DNA of 64,000 nucleotides from Wenyingzhuangia marina (GTDB lineage Bacteria > Bacteroidota > Bacteroidia > Flavobacteriales > Flavobacteriaceae): NCBI RefSeq assembly GCF_900130035.1, contig NZ_FQXQ01000001.1:899075-963074 (forward strand), given 5' to 3'. The notes below the pieces were generated by a model. That model was not told where the DNA came from, ran no database searches, and worked only from the letters and a program-made list of their open reading frames with translations. Position numbers and translations under genes: made by a program. This document shows, piece by piece, positions 1 through 8,315 of this stretch. The first letter of the stretch is position 1, and the number at the start of each line of letters is the position of its first letter.

Positions 1-1
1 A

Positions 2-3000
2 GATAACCCTAAAAACATTCAGATCACACAATTCCACAACCCTATCATTCCCGATGGAGAAGTGGCGTGTTATCGTAATGATGGTTCTCAGTTTACTGTA
101 CAAATAGAGCAAGTGCATGTTGAAGAAGATGCTGCTAAATTAGTGCATGAGAAAAATATTTCTTTGGTAGATTTTAACAAAGCGGGAGTTCCGTTAATTG
201 AAATAGTTACCAAACCTTGTATTCGTAACATAGAAGATGCTTCTACTTATGCGCAATATGTTCAACGTATTGTCCAAAATTTAGGAGTTTCTGAAGCGAA
301 TTTAGAAAAAGGACAATTCAAATCAGATGTTTCCGTGTCTTTAAGACTAAAGGGAACGGATGTTTTAAACCCTCGTACTGAAATTAAAAACTTAAACTCG
401 TTTAAGTTTATGGTAGAGGCTTTAAAAGAAGAAATAGAAAAACAATTAAATTACTTTATAGAGCACAAAGAATTCAGACCAGATCAAACTACGGTTTTAT
501 GGGATGAAGCTTTAAAGCAAACTAAAGTAATGCGTAAGAAAGAATACGATGCAGATTATCGTTATATTTCTGAGCCAGATTTACCTTTTGTAGCCATCAA
601 AAAAACAGTTGATGGAATTACAGTTGATAGTAGTATTTTGCCTTACGCAGTTGAAACTACTTTGATTGAAGGAGGTGTTTTACCACAAGATGCTAAGTTT
701 TTTACAGCTGATGCATTGCGTTCTAAAACGGTGATGAAATTAATTGCTGAGGTAGGTGATGTTGCTTTTGTAGCTAAAACATTAGCCAATAACTTAAAAG
801 CAGAGGATTACGACAAAATTCAAAATATTGAGGATTTAGTATTCATTTTTAAAGCTTTTAAAAGTGCTGAGGTAACTGTAGTATTGGTTCAAAAAGCGAT
901 TGAATCTTTGTTGGCAGATGCTACTTTTGATTACAAAAAATACTTTGCTGTTAATACTATTTCTACCGAAAAAATTCAAGAAGCAGTAAATGCTGCTATT
1001 ACTGAAAACGAAGCAATCGCTAATGATATCAAAGCTGGTAATCAAGGAAAAGCAGGAGTTTTAGTAGGAAAGGTAATTGGAAAAATCGGAAAAGGAGCTC
1101 CAGGGAATGTAGTCCGTGAAATGATTTTAGCTTCGCTAGATGGTACAAAGTCACAAGTACAAAGTACAAAGTCTGATGGAGAGGAACTTAGTGCTCAGAA
1201 CTTAGTGTTAAAGACTAAGGAAGAAGAGGTATTACCAACAATTCCTTTAATTATAAAAGAAGAGTACAGAACGCATATCATTACTCAAATTTCTGAAGAG
1301 ACCATCAATCAAACAGTAACTTTGGCTGGATGGGTAAACTCTGTTCGTGACCACGGGGAGTTAATTTTTATTGATTTGCGTGATTCTTCTTATGAAATTA
1401 TTCAAGTTCGTTTAAGTAGAGAATCCTTCCCTAACTTAAGTGAGTTGGTAAGGTTAAAACCAGAATCGGTCATTACTGTTACCGGTAAAATTGTACAACG
1501 TAATGAAGATGATTACAATGCTGGTTTAAAAACAGGTAAAATAGAATTAGAGGCATCAGATTTAGATACTTTAAATTTATCTAGAACTTTGCCTTTTGAA
1601 ATTAAAAAAGCAACCAAAACTAACGAGGCAACCCGTTTTAAATACAAATTCTTAGATCACAGAAATCAAGAAGTTCGTAAAGCAGTAATCAACCGTCACA
1701 GAGTAATCAAATTACTTCGTGATATGTTAGATGAGCAAGAGTTTTTAGAAGTAGAAACACCTATTTTAACTGCTGGAACTGATGAAGGGGCAAGAGAATT
1801 TATAGTGCCTTCTCGTAAAGAACCAGGTAGTTTTTATACATTACCACAAGCACCACAACAGTTTAAGCAAATGTTGATGGTTGGTGGTTTTGAAAAGTAT
1901 TTCCAAATTGCTCGTTGTTTCCGTGATGAGGATTCTCGTGGAGACCGTCAACCAGAATTTACACAATTGGATATTGAGATGGCTTATGCTTCTATGCAAC
2001 AAATCATCGATTTGAATACAAATATGTTCAATACCATTGTAAAGAAAATTTATGGGAACAAATGGATTTTACATCCTTTTGAAGTTATTACCTATAAAGA
2101 TGCTATGGATAAATATGGTTGTGATAGACCAGATTTACGTTTTGGATTACAAATGCAAGACATTACAAAAATTGTAAAAGGAACTACTTTCCAAGTGTTT
2201 TCTAAACCAATTGATGAAGGTGGAATTGTAAAGTGTATCAAAGTTTCTGCTGAAGAACAGGGAGGTAAACGTATGTCTAAAGGACAAATTGAAAAGTTAA
2301 CCGCTATTGCACAACAACATGGATTAGGAGGTTTGGCATATATTATTGTAAACGAAAATGATTTACAATCTCCAATCATTAAATTTTTAGGAGAAGAAAT
2401 TGCTCAAAATATCATTAATGTAACCAATGCACAAGTTGGCGATATTGTTTATTTCTCAGCAGCAGATTACGCTACAGCTAATAAGGCTTTAGATGCAGTT
2501 CGTCAGGAATTAGGAGCAATGTTAAAATTAATCAACCCTAAAGAGTTAAAGCCTGCATGGGTAGTTGATTTCCCGATGTTTGAAAAAACAGATGAAGGAA
2601 GTTGGACATTTACACACAACCCATTCTCTATGCCTGCTATTTATGACATAGAGAAGCATATGAATGGAAAAGAAGAAGAAATAGGAACCATTATTGCTCA
2701 ACAATACGACTTAATCTTGAATGGTTATGAAATTGGAGGAGGATCTGTTCGTGCACATAAACCAGAAATTTTAGAAGCAACTTATAGAAATATGGGTTAC
2801 AACAAAGAAGAAATGTTAAAGAGTGTTGGCACGATGTATGAAGCATTTCATTATGGAGCACCACCACATGGAGGAATTGCATGGGGAGTTGACAGATTGA
2901 TGATGATTTTAGAGAAAAAAGCTTCTATTCGTGAAGTAATGGCTTTCCCTAAAACGGGAAGTTCAGAAGATTTATTGTTTGGATCTCCATCTCCTTTATC

Positions 3001-3049
3001 TACTAAAAAAGTAGAGGAAATGAATGTTAGAGTTATTGCTAAAAATTAA
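2..3049 (+). CDS. gatB-aspS: GatB-AspRS fusion: Asp/Glu-tRNA amidotransferase subunit B joined to aspartyl-tRNA synthetase (5' end outside window)
   Basis: Reading is open from the first bases, so the start lies upstream; the first visible Met/Val codons are not the start. About nt 2-1140 encode GatB, including its C-terminal YqeY-like tail (GKAGVLVGKVIGK). A hydrophilic linker follows (about nt 1141-1257, Ser/Thr/Lys/Glu rich, made of short DNA repeats). From about nt 1258 runs an AspRS: OB-fold anticodon domain (LAGWVNSVRDHG), class II motif 2 (FRDEDSRGDRQPEFTQ, about nt 1918-1970), the bacterial GAD insertion and motif 3 (GIAWGVDRLM, near nt 2880). GatB serves the GatCAB amidotransferase, which converts mischarged Glu-tRNAGln or Asp-tRNAAsn; AspRS makes Asp-tRNA. 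There is no internal stop or start at the junction, so this is one polypeptide in the sequence as given. The AspRS N-terminus looks unlike the usual flavobacterial AspRS, suggesting acquisition as an extra copy. Confidence 0.93.
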   Translation, partial: DNPKNIQITQFHNPIIPDGEVACYRNDGSQFTVQIEQVHVEEDAAKLVHEKNISLVDFNKAGVPLIEIVTKPCIRNIEDASTYAQYVQRIVQNLGVSEANLEKGQFKSDVSVSLRLKGTDVLNPRTEIKNLNSFKFMVEALKEEIEKQLNYFIEHKEFRPDQTTVLWDEALKQTKVMRKKEYDADYRYISEPDLPFVAIKKTVDGITVDSSILPYAVETTLIEGGVLPQDAKFFTADALRSKTVMKLIAEVGDVAFVAKTLANNLKAEDYDKIQNIEDLVFIFKAFKSAEVTVVLVQKAIESLLADATFDYKKYFAVNTISTEKIQEAVNAAITENEAIANDIKAGNQGKAGVLVGKVIGKIGKGAPGNVVREMILASLDGTKSQVQSTKSDGEELSAQNLVLKTKEEEVLPTIPLIIKEEYRTHIITQISEETINQTVTLAGWVNSVRDHGELIFIDLRDSSYEIIQVRLSRESFPNLSELVRLKPESVITVTGKIVQRNEDDYNAGLKTGKIELEASDLDTLNLSRTLPFEIKKATKTNEATRFKYKFLDHRNQEVRKAVINRHRVIKLLRDMLDEQEFLEVETPILTAGTDEGAREFIVPSRKEPGSFYTLPQAPQQFKQMLMVGGFEKYFQIARCFRDEDSRGDRQPEFTQLDIEMAYASMQQIIDLNTNMFNTIVKKIYGNKWILHPFEVITYKDAMDKYGCDRPDLRFGLQMQDITKIVKGTTFQVFSKPIDEGGIVKCIKVSAEEQGGKRMSKGQIEKLTAIAQQHGLGGLAYIIVNENDLQSPIIKFLGEEIAQNIINVTNAQVGDIVYFSAADYATANKALDAVRQELGAMLKLINPKELKPAWVVDFPMFEKTDEGSWTFTHNPFSMPAIYDIEKHMNGKEEEIGTIIAQQYDLILNGYEIGGGSVRAHKPEILEATYRNMGYNKEEMLKSVGTMYEAFHYGAPPHGGIAWGVDRLMMILEKKASIREVMAFPKTGSSEDLLFGSPSPLSTKKVEEMNVRVIAKN
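1141..1217. repeat. Short tandem repeats inside the gatB-aspS linker
   Basis: The linker DNA contains overlapping copies of the unit ACAAAGT (acaaagtcacaagtacaaag and so on, nt 1144-1172), then two copies of GAACTTAGTG about 15 nt apart (nt 1190-1213). The AGTACAAAGTA words match short repeats in intergenic DNA near 11805, 15690, 15815 and 41720. The repeat stays in frame and encodes the low-complexity linker. Confidence 0.6.
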
Positions 3050-3090
3050 ATTATTCATTGTGTTTTTTCACAGGTTTGTAATTTGAATGG

Positions 3091-3119
3091 TTGTAAAACA
3101 CGAATAATGCGTATCTTTG
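3091..3119 (+). promoter_or_regulatory. Bacteroidetes-type promoter, probably giving a leaderless mRNA
   Basis: TTG at 3091-3093 and TATCTTTG at 3112-3119 fit the TTTG/TAnnTTTG consensus with about 18 nt spacing. The ATG at 3124 is only 4 nt after the -7 element, so the predicted transcript starts at or within a few bases of the start codon. Confidence 0.5.
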
Positions 3120-3123
3120 TAGG

Positions 3124-3612
3124 ATGAAAAAGTTGTTTGCTAGAATATTAAGAAAAGAAAAAATATCCTTTAACGAAAAAGGTATTTTTGTCACTTTATC
3201 GGATGATACAAATCTTCGGATAAAGTGGAATAGGGTAGAAAAAATTATATTATTGGATGTTTTTGAGGAATATAGTGGTTATTTCTTAACAGAAGATTAT
3301 AAGTCTAAAGTTTTATATCATGATATTTCTATTGCTTGTAATCAAAATGTAGTGAGAATTCGTACAGGAGGAACTCCTAAAGTAAGAAAGAATACATCAA
3401 AATTATTCTCAAGAAAGTTTGGAACAACAAGCATCTATTTTCCGATTTTTGTTGAGTATATAGATGAATCGGGTAATAAAAATTTATATGCCAATCATTA
3501 TGATGATAAAGCTAAATTAGAAACAATAGAAAAATTATCATCATTTATTCCAAAAGATAAAATTCATCAAAAAAATAAAATAGAAGGTTTTACTCCTTTA
3601 TCAGAAATATAA
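3124..3612 (+). CDS. Orphan protein, tandem paralogue A
   Basis: 162 aa, no signal peptide or membrane segment. I do not recognise a family. It is basic at the N-terminus (MKKLFARILRKEK), then alternates beta-like and polar segments. The best-conserved block against its neighbour (3719-4204) is VFEEYSGYFLTE followed by YKSKVLYHDI, VRIRTG, FSRK, the FVEY region, GNKNLYA and the C-terminal IEGFTPLS. The Trp at about residue 35 and the Phe/Tyr-rich middle suggest a small folded domain, possibly PH-like, but that is a guess. It has its own promoter and terminator, so it is expressed separately from its paralogue. Function unknown. Confidence 0.8.
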   Translation: MKKLFARILRKEKISFNEKGIFVTLSDDTNLRIKWNRVEKIILLDVFEEYSGYFLTEDYKSKVLYHDISIACNQNVVRIRTGGTPKVRKNTSKLFSRKFGTTSIYFPIFVEYIDESGNKNLYANHYDDKAKLETIEKLSSFIPKDKIHQKNKIEGFTPLSEI

Positions 3613-3646
3613 AAAAAGCATCACTTTAGTGATGCTTTTTATTTTT
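3612..3646 (+). terminator. Rho-independent terminator between the paralogues
   Basis: Perfect stem AAAAAGCATCAC / GTGATGCTTTTT with a TTTA loop (3613-3640), followed by ATTTTTA. It begins at the stop codon of the first paralogue. Confidence 0.85.
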
Positions 3647-3718
3647 ATGAATGGGAGCAATAGATAGAACCATTGAGAGTTTTTATCGTATATAATTTAA
3701 ATAAAATTTATTTAAGTT

Positions 3719-4204
3719 ATGAAGTTGTTTTCTTTTCTTCGTAAGAAAGAGTATGTGTCTTACAATAAACAAGTGGTTTTGACCACCATTGCTAATAATG
3801 ACCCTAAAGTTATTCCGTGGGGAAACATTACAAAAATTGTTCTAGTTAATGTCTTTGAAGAGTATAGTGGTTATTTTTTAACAGAAGAATATAAATCAAA
3901 AGTACTATATCATGATATTGCTATTAACTGTAGTCATAATATAGTCAGAATACGAACGGGTTCCTCTCCAACTACTAATAAAAATATTTCAAAACCCTTT
4001 TCGAGAAAATATGGATTGACAAGTGTTTATCATGTCATTTTTGTAGAGTATAATGATGATTTGGGAAATAAAAATTTATATGCATCTCATTATGCTAATG
4101 AGCAAAAAAATGAATTAGTAGTAGAATTTAAAGTGCATTTGAAGGAAGAAATTATTCATGTAAAGAAAATTATTGAAGGGTTTACTCCATTATCTCAATT
4201 ATAG
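3719..4204 (+). CDS. Orphan protein, tandem paralogue B
   Basis: 161 aa soluble protein that aligns end to end with the preceding gene; roughly half the residues are identical by eye, with near-identity over the VFEEYSGYFLTE and YKSKVLYHDI blocks. The pair therefore arose by duplication. The N-terminal 30 residues and the stretch just before the C-terminus diverge most, which is where specificity might differ. The ATG at 3719 is preceded by an AT-rich leader containing TATAATTT; no SD is evident. The gene ends 18 nt before the convergent thiF. Family and function not recognised. Confidence 0.8.
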   Translation: MKLFSFLRKKEYVSYNKQVVLTTIANNDPKVIPWGNITKIVLVNVFEEYSGYFLTEEYKSKVLYHDIAINCSHNIVRIRTGSSPTTNKNISKPFSRKYGLTSVYHVIFVEYNDDLGNKNLYASHYANEQKNELVVEFKVHLKEEIIHVKKIIEGFTPLSQL

Positions 4205-4221
4205 TTTTAACAATGTAAAGG

Positions 4222-5256
4222 CTAGGTGTTTTTTATTCCTCCTTTTAAAGAATATATTTTTAATCCTAAATCTTTAATCAATTGTTTACTTCTATTTCCA
4301 GTTTCGCAATACAAAACAACTTTTTTAGCAGCGTTTAAAAGAGTTGGGTTGTTTCTAATTGTAGATTCTGGAATATGAATTCCTCCAATGTTTTTAATTT
4401 CTCTTTCTAAATTAGTTCTAATATCAATTAATTCATACTCATCATTAAGCTCAGAGAAATTAATTTCATTGTCTAATGTTTCAATACCACAAAAGAAATT
4501 GTAATCAATTAATTCGGTTATTTTGATGTCTTTATTTTTTTCAAAGCCTAGAACAAAATTTTGATTGTAAAGTGTGTTGATGGTTAGTAGTTTTCCTGAT
4601 AATACAGTACCAATTCCACAAATAATTTTAATGACTTCGTTTGCTTGATAGCTACCAATAATTCCTGGCAATACTCCTAACACACCTATTTCTGAACAAG
4701 AAGGAACTGAACCTTGTTTTGGTGGAGTAGGATATAGACATCTGTAAGTTGGACCGTTTTGATAATTAAAAACAGAAACTTGTCCTTCAAATTTAAAGAT
4801 AGATCCAAATACTAAAGGTTTGTTGCTAATTACTGCAGCATCATTACATAAATACCTAGTTTGGAAATTATCGGAGCCATCTACAATAATATCATATTGC
4901 TTAAAAAGATCAATAGCATTTTCCTTATTTAAAAATTCAGTGATAATATTAAACTTTACATAAGGATTTAATTGCTTCATTCTGTTGGCTGCACAGCGAG
5001 CTTTTGATTTACCAATATCATCTACAGTAAACAATATCTGACGTTGTAAATTACTGACATCAACAGTGTCACCGTCCATAATTCCTATGGTACCAATACC
5101 AGCAGCAGTTAAATATTGAATAATAGGGCAGCCTAATCCACCAGCTCCAATCACTAAAACCTTGGCTGCTTTAATTTTTTCTTGTCCCTCAATTCCTATT
5201 TCGCTTAATAGTAAATGACGGCTGTATAACGTCTTTTCGTTTTGATTTAATTTCAT
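4222..5256 (-). CDS. thiF: ThiF/MoeB-family adenylyltransferase with C-terminal rhodanese domain
   Basis: 344 aa. Residues 1-245 are an E1-like domain with the nucleotide loop GAGGLG (37-42), the DGDTVDVSNLQRQ segment (61-73) and the family cysteine in PSCSE (C187). Residues about 265-344 are a rhodanese domain with active-site loop YCETGNRS (C317). In this operon it should adenylate the ThiS C-terminal glycine, and the rhodanese part can deliver sulfur as a persulfide to give ThiS thiocarboxylate. The two CxxC pairs that bind zinc in E. coli ThiF and MoeB are reduced to single cysteines (C173 in YRCLYP, C256 in FFCG), so the zinc site looks lost. Last gene of the thi operon. A MoeB-like role is the alternative. 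Confidence 0.88.
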   Translation of the reverse strand: MKLNQNEKTLYSRHLLLSEIGIEGQEKIKAAKVLVIGAGGLGCPIIQYLTAAGIGTIGIMDGDTVDVSNLQRQILFTVDDIGKSKARCAANRMKQLNPYVKFNIITEFLNKENAIDLFKQYDIIVDGSDNFQTRYLCNDAAVISNKPLVFGSIFKFEGQVSVFNYQNGPTYRCLYPTPPKQGSVPSCSEIGVLGVLPGIIGSYQANEVIKIICGIGTVLSGKLLTINTLYNQNFVLGFEKNKDIKITELIDYNFFCGIETLDNEINFSELNDEYELIDIRTNLEREIKNIGGIHIPESTIRNNPTLLNAAKKVVLYCETGNRSKQLIKDLGLKIYSLKGGIKNT

Positions 5257-5308
5257 GGTATTTGGTATCTGAAATTTGATATCAAAATATTTGATGTATG
5301 AATGTTTA

Positions 5309-6421
5309 CTAACTAAAAGCTTCCCAATCTTTCCAAACAGGCTCTAATCCATTTTCTTGTAACATTGCTGCAATTTGCTCTGTAGGTCTTTCATCAGAAA
5401 TTTCAAATTGTTCTAAAGATTGGGGTTCTACAACATAACCACCAGGATTTGTTTTAGATTCTGCGCTTAAAGATGTAATTCCCAAATGTACAATGTTATT
5501 CCTAAATACTTCACTTTCTCTAGTACTCATAGATAGTTCTACATCTTCATCTAACAATCTAAAGGCACAAATAGTTTGTACCAAATCTCTATCAGTCATT
5601 TCTACTTTTGGCTCTAGGCCACCACTATGAGGCCTTAATCTAGGAAAGGAGATGGAGTATTTAGTTTTCCAATAGGTCTTTTGTAAATATTTTAAATGTA
5701 AAGCAGTAAAAAAACTATCAGCTCTCCAATCTTCTAAACCAAACAGAGCACCAATTCCAATTTTATGAACTCCAGCTTTACCTAACCTATCAGCAGTATC
5801 CAATCTGTAGTCAAAATTAGATTTTTTTCCTTTTGGATGATGTTTTTTATACTCGGCTCTATGGTAGGTTTCTTGATACACCAATACAGCATATAAATTG
5901 GCCTCAATCAACTCTTCGTATTCATGTTGATCTAAAGGTTGCACTTCAATAGTGATGTTAGCAAACTTATCTTTGATCAATTCCATGGCGTGTTTGATGT
6001 ACGGAACACCAACGGTTTTATTTGCTTCACCGGTGACCAATAAAATATGATCATATCCTTTGGATTTTAAAAAAGCAACCTCTTTTAAAATTTCAGCATC
6101 GGTTAAAGTTCTTCTCGGAATTTTATTCGTCATGCTAAATCCACAATAAGTACAAATGTTTTGACACTCATTAGACAAATACATCGGAACATACATCTGA
6201 ATGGTGTTTCCAAAACGCTTTTTGGTAGTCATTTTACTCAAATAAGCCATTTGCTCCAAATAAGGCTTTGCTGCAGGGGATACCATAGCTTTAAAATCTT
6301 CTAAATCTCTTTTGGTTTTAGATAAAGCGTATTCTACATCTTGAGTTGTTTTATTATTGATACTCGCTAAAGTATCATCCCAGTTGTAAGTGTCAAATAT
6401 ATTTTGAAATGTTTTGTTCAT
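5309..6421 (-). CDS. thiH: 2-iminoacetate synthase (tyrosine lyase)
   Basis: 370 aa radical SAM enzyme with the cluster motif C86-x3-C90-x2-C93 (CQNICTYC), followed by the typical GFSMTNKIPRRTL region. It cleaves tyrosine to dehydroglycine (2-iminoacetate) and p-cresol, supplying the glycine-derived part of the thiazole ring. ThiG, ThiS and ThiF, its partners, are in the same operon. Presence of ThiH rather than glycine oxidase ThiO means the thiazole branch depends on an oxygen-sensitive [4Fe-4S] enzyme. Length matches the family. It starts at ATG 6421, 73 nt after thiG. Confidence 0.95.
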   Translation of the reverse strand: MNKTFQNIFDTYNWDDTLASINNKTTQDVEYALSKTKRDLEDFKAMVSPAAKPYLEQMAYLSKMTTKKRFGNTIQMYVPMYLSNECQNICTYCGFSMTNKIPRRTLTDAEILKEVAFLKSKGYDHILLVTGEANKTVGVPYIKHAMELIKDKFANITIEVQPLDQHEYEELIEANLYAVLVYQETYHRAEYKKHHPKGKKSNFDYRLDTADRLGKAGVHKIGIGALFGLEDWRADSFFTALHLKYLQKTYWKTKYSISFPRLRPHSGGLEPKVEMTDRDLVQTICAFRLLDEDVELSMSTRESEVFRNNIVHLGITSLSAESKTNPGGYVVEPQSLEQFEISDERPTEQIAAMLQENGLEPVWKDWEAFS

Positions 6422-6426
6422 GTTTT

Positions 6427-6500
6427 TAAGAATGTAGAATATAAAAGTTAGGGGTTTGGTTAAATTCTAGTTTTATTATTCTTGGTTCTAAATTCTAGTT
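6427..6500. repeat. Direct repeat in the thiG-thiH spacer
   Basis: The 73-nt spacer carries two copies of TAAATTCTAGTT (near 6459 and 6488) in AT-rich low-complexity DNA. It resembles the degenerate simple repeats found in other spacers of this operon. No hairpin or promoter was recognised. Confidence 0.4.
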
Positions 6501-7265
6501 CAAAAAACTGGTTAATGGACTACTAGCTTCTGCATGTTTTTTAACACTCGCTAATTTTGCATTGTAAGCCATTCTTCCCGCTTCAACAGCCATTTTAAAT
6601 GCTTTGGCCATTTGCACAGGATTTTGAGAAACCGCAATAGCAGTGTTTACAAGCACAGCATCCGCACCTAATTCCATAGCATAAGCAGCGTGAGATGGAC
6701 TTCCAATTCCAGCATCAACAATAACAGGAACATTACTTTGTTCTATAATAATTTCTAGAAAGTCGCTTGTTTTTAATCCTTTATTCGTTCCAATAGGAGC
6801 TCCCAATGGCATTACGCATTGTACGCCTACTTCTTCTAATCTTTTGCATAAAACAGGGTCTGCGTGAATGTATGGCATCACTACAAATCCTAGTTTTACT
6901 AATTCTTCTGCAGCTTTTAAAGTTTCAATAGGATCGGGTAATAAATATTTAGGATCTGGGTGAATTTCTAATTTAATCCAATTGGTTCCTAAGGCTTCTC
7001 TAGCTAATTGAGCTGCAAATACAGCTTCTTTAGCATCTCTTACTCCAGAAGTATTAGGAAGTAGATTTACATGAGGTTTGCTAATACTTTGCAACATTTT
7101 ATCTTGTTCATTCTCTACATCAACTCTTTTTAAAGCAACAGTTACTAGTTCACTTTCTGATGCTAAAATAGCTTCAGACATTAATTTATTTGAGCTAAAT
7201 TTTCCTGTTCCAGTAAAAAGCCTTGAGTTGAATTCTTTACCTGCTATATTTAGTATATCGTTCAT
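6495..7265 (-). CDS. thiG: Thiazole synthase
   Basis: 256 aa TIM-barrel protein. The Schiff-base lysine is K98 in [10 protein letters not shown]. Other family segments are LLPNTSGV (68-75), the MPLGAPIG loop and [12 protein letters not shown] near residue 185. It condenses deoxyxylulose 5-phosphate, the ThiH-made iminoacetate and ThiS thiocarboxylate into the thiazole tautomer. It starts 9 nt after the thiE stop, consistent with co-transcription. Full length, no anomalies. Confidence 0.96.
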   Translation of the reverse strand: MNDILNIAGKEFNSRLFTGTGKFSSNKLMSEAILASESELVTVALKRVDVENEQDKMLQSISKPHVNLLPNTSGVRDAKEAVFAAQLAREALGTNWIKLEIHPDPKYLLPDPIETLKAAEELVKLGFVVMPYIHADPVLCKRLEEVGVQCVMPLGAPIGTNKGLKTSDFLEIIIEQSNVPVIVDAGIGSPSHAAYAMELGADAVLVNTAIAVSQNPVQMAKAFKMAVEAGRMAYNAKLASVKKHAEASSPLTSFLN

Positions 7266-7274
7266 TTTTAATTC

Positions 7275-7925
7275 TTAAATGTTGTTGATATCATATTTTT
7301 GTTCCTCGCTGTTTCCTGCTTGTAACAGTTTATTTAGGCTTCTGATTTTATTAAAATCACGAGTAATTTCTCCTGACATGGCTATACCCGAAACACCTGT
7401 TTTTAAAAGTTCTGGAATGTCATTTTCTGTAATACCACCAATGGCAATAATTGGGGTTTCTGTCTTTAGTTCTTCTATAATTAAAGAGTATCCATCTAGG
7501 CCTAAAACAGGACTTAAATTTTCCTTGGTAGTGGTAAACCTAAAAGGTCCTAAACCAATATAGTCAACTTCTTTGTTTATTAATGTTTTACAATCTTCTA
7601 GAGTATTTGCCGTACCACCAATAATTTGCCAAGAGTATAAATGTTTCCTTACTTCAGTTGGGCATCCATCCGATTTCCCAAGGTGTACACCATCCGCTTT
7701 TACTTCTTTTGCAATTTTATAATGATCGTTTATAATTAAGCGGGTTTGAAAATGATTGGTAATTTCTCTGGCTTCTAAAGCTGTTTTTAAAATCTTTTTA
7801 TCGGATAGATTTTTTAAGCGTAATTGAACTAGTTCAGCACCTGAATGACAAGCATTTTGAATATTTTCTAAATGCTCTTTTGGAGTTGCTCCTTGTGATA
7901 TATAATGTAGTTTGTTGATAGTCAT
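7275..7925 (-). CDS. thiE: Thiamin-phosphate synthase
   Basis: 216 aa TIM-barrel enzyme of the ThiE family: GLGPFRFTTTK (the pyrophosphate and thiazole loop), the aspartate-containing LIINDHYKIA segment, GVHLGKSD and AIGGITENDI all match. It couples HMP-PP with the thiazole phosphate to give thiamin phosphate. Of the two ThiE-like proteins in this operon this one has the more canonical GPF-xx-TTTK loop and length, so it is the better candidate for the true synthase. It lies between the four-helix-bundle gene (19 nt gap) and thiG. Confidence 0.9.
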   Translation of the reverse strand: MTINKLHYISQGATPKEHLENIQNACHSGAELVQLRLKNLSDKKILKTALEAREITNHFQTRLIINDHYKIAKEVKADGVHLGKSDGCPTEVRKHLYSWQIIGGTANTLEDCKTLINKEVDYIGLGPFRFTTTKENLSPVLGLDGYSLIIEELKTETPIIAIGGITENDIPELLKTGVSGIAMSGEITRDFNKIRSLNKLLQAGNSEEQKYDINNI

Positions 7926-7944
7926 TTTTAATGAATTTTAGGAG

Positions 7945-8313
7945 TTAAGAATTAGAGTAGTTTAGAATACTACGACAGTATGAGTTTAACATTTTACTTA
8001 CCTCATTTATTAAATTATTCAATTTTTGAAATTGATCGGTGTATTCTAAATCTCGAGCTAGAATTAAAAAATATTTACATTCTTCTAATGATGCTTGAGC
8101 GATGTTATAAAAACGTAATTTTTCTTTATTACTTATTCTTTTATATTCTTCGGCTATGTTTGCTGTGATTGAAACTGCTGCTCTTCTAAACTGTGATGTT
8201 AGCCCATAGATTTCTTCTTTAGGGAATTGTTTTGTGATTGTGTAAACCTCTAACACAAATTGATGTCCTTTTTTCCAAACCAATAAATCTTCAAAATTTT
8301 TGCTTTTCTCCAT
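7945..8313 (-). CDS. Four-helix-bundle protein (23S rRNA intervening-sequence protein family)
   Basis: 122 aa. The features are those of the S23/TIGR02436-type family: an N-terminal FEDLLVWKKG segment, FPKEEIYGLTSQFRRAAVSI and NIAEEYKR, then an EC(K)YFLILARDL helix. The usual NIAEG glycine is replaced by glutamate. Members were first found inside 23S rRNA intervening sequences and also occur as stand-alone genes, often scattered among unrelated operons; biochemical role is unclear. Here it sits inside the thiamin operon, 2 nt after thiD and 19 nt before thiE, with no thiamin link known to me. It probably inserted as a passenger gene. Confidence 0.85.
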   Translation of the reverse strand: MEKSKNFEDLLVWKKGHQFVLEVYTITKQFPKEEIYGLTSQFRRAAVSITANIAEEYKRISNKEKLRFYNIAQASLEECKYFLILARDLEYTDQFQKLNNLINEVSKMLNSYCRSILNYSNS

Positions 8314-8315
8314 AA

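Noticed and set aside
3719..4204. Paralogue B as a pseudogene copy
   Set aside because: The frame is intact, of the same length, and conserves the core and the C-terminal tail.
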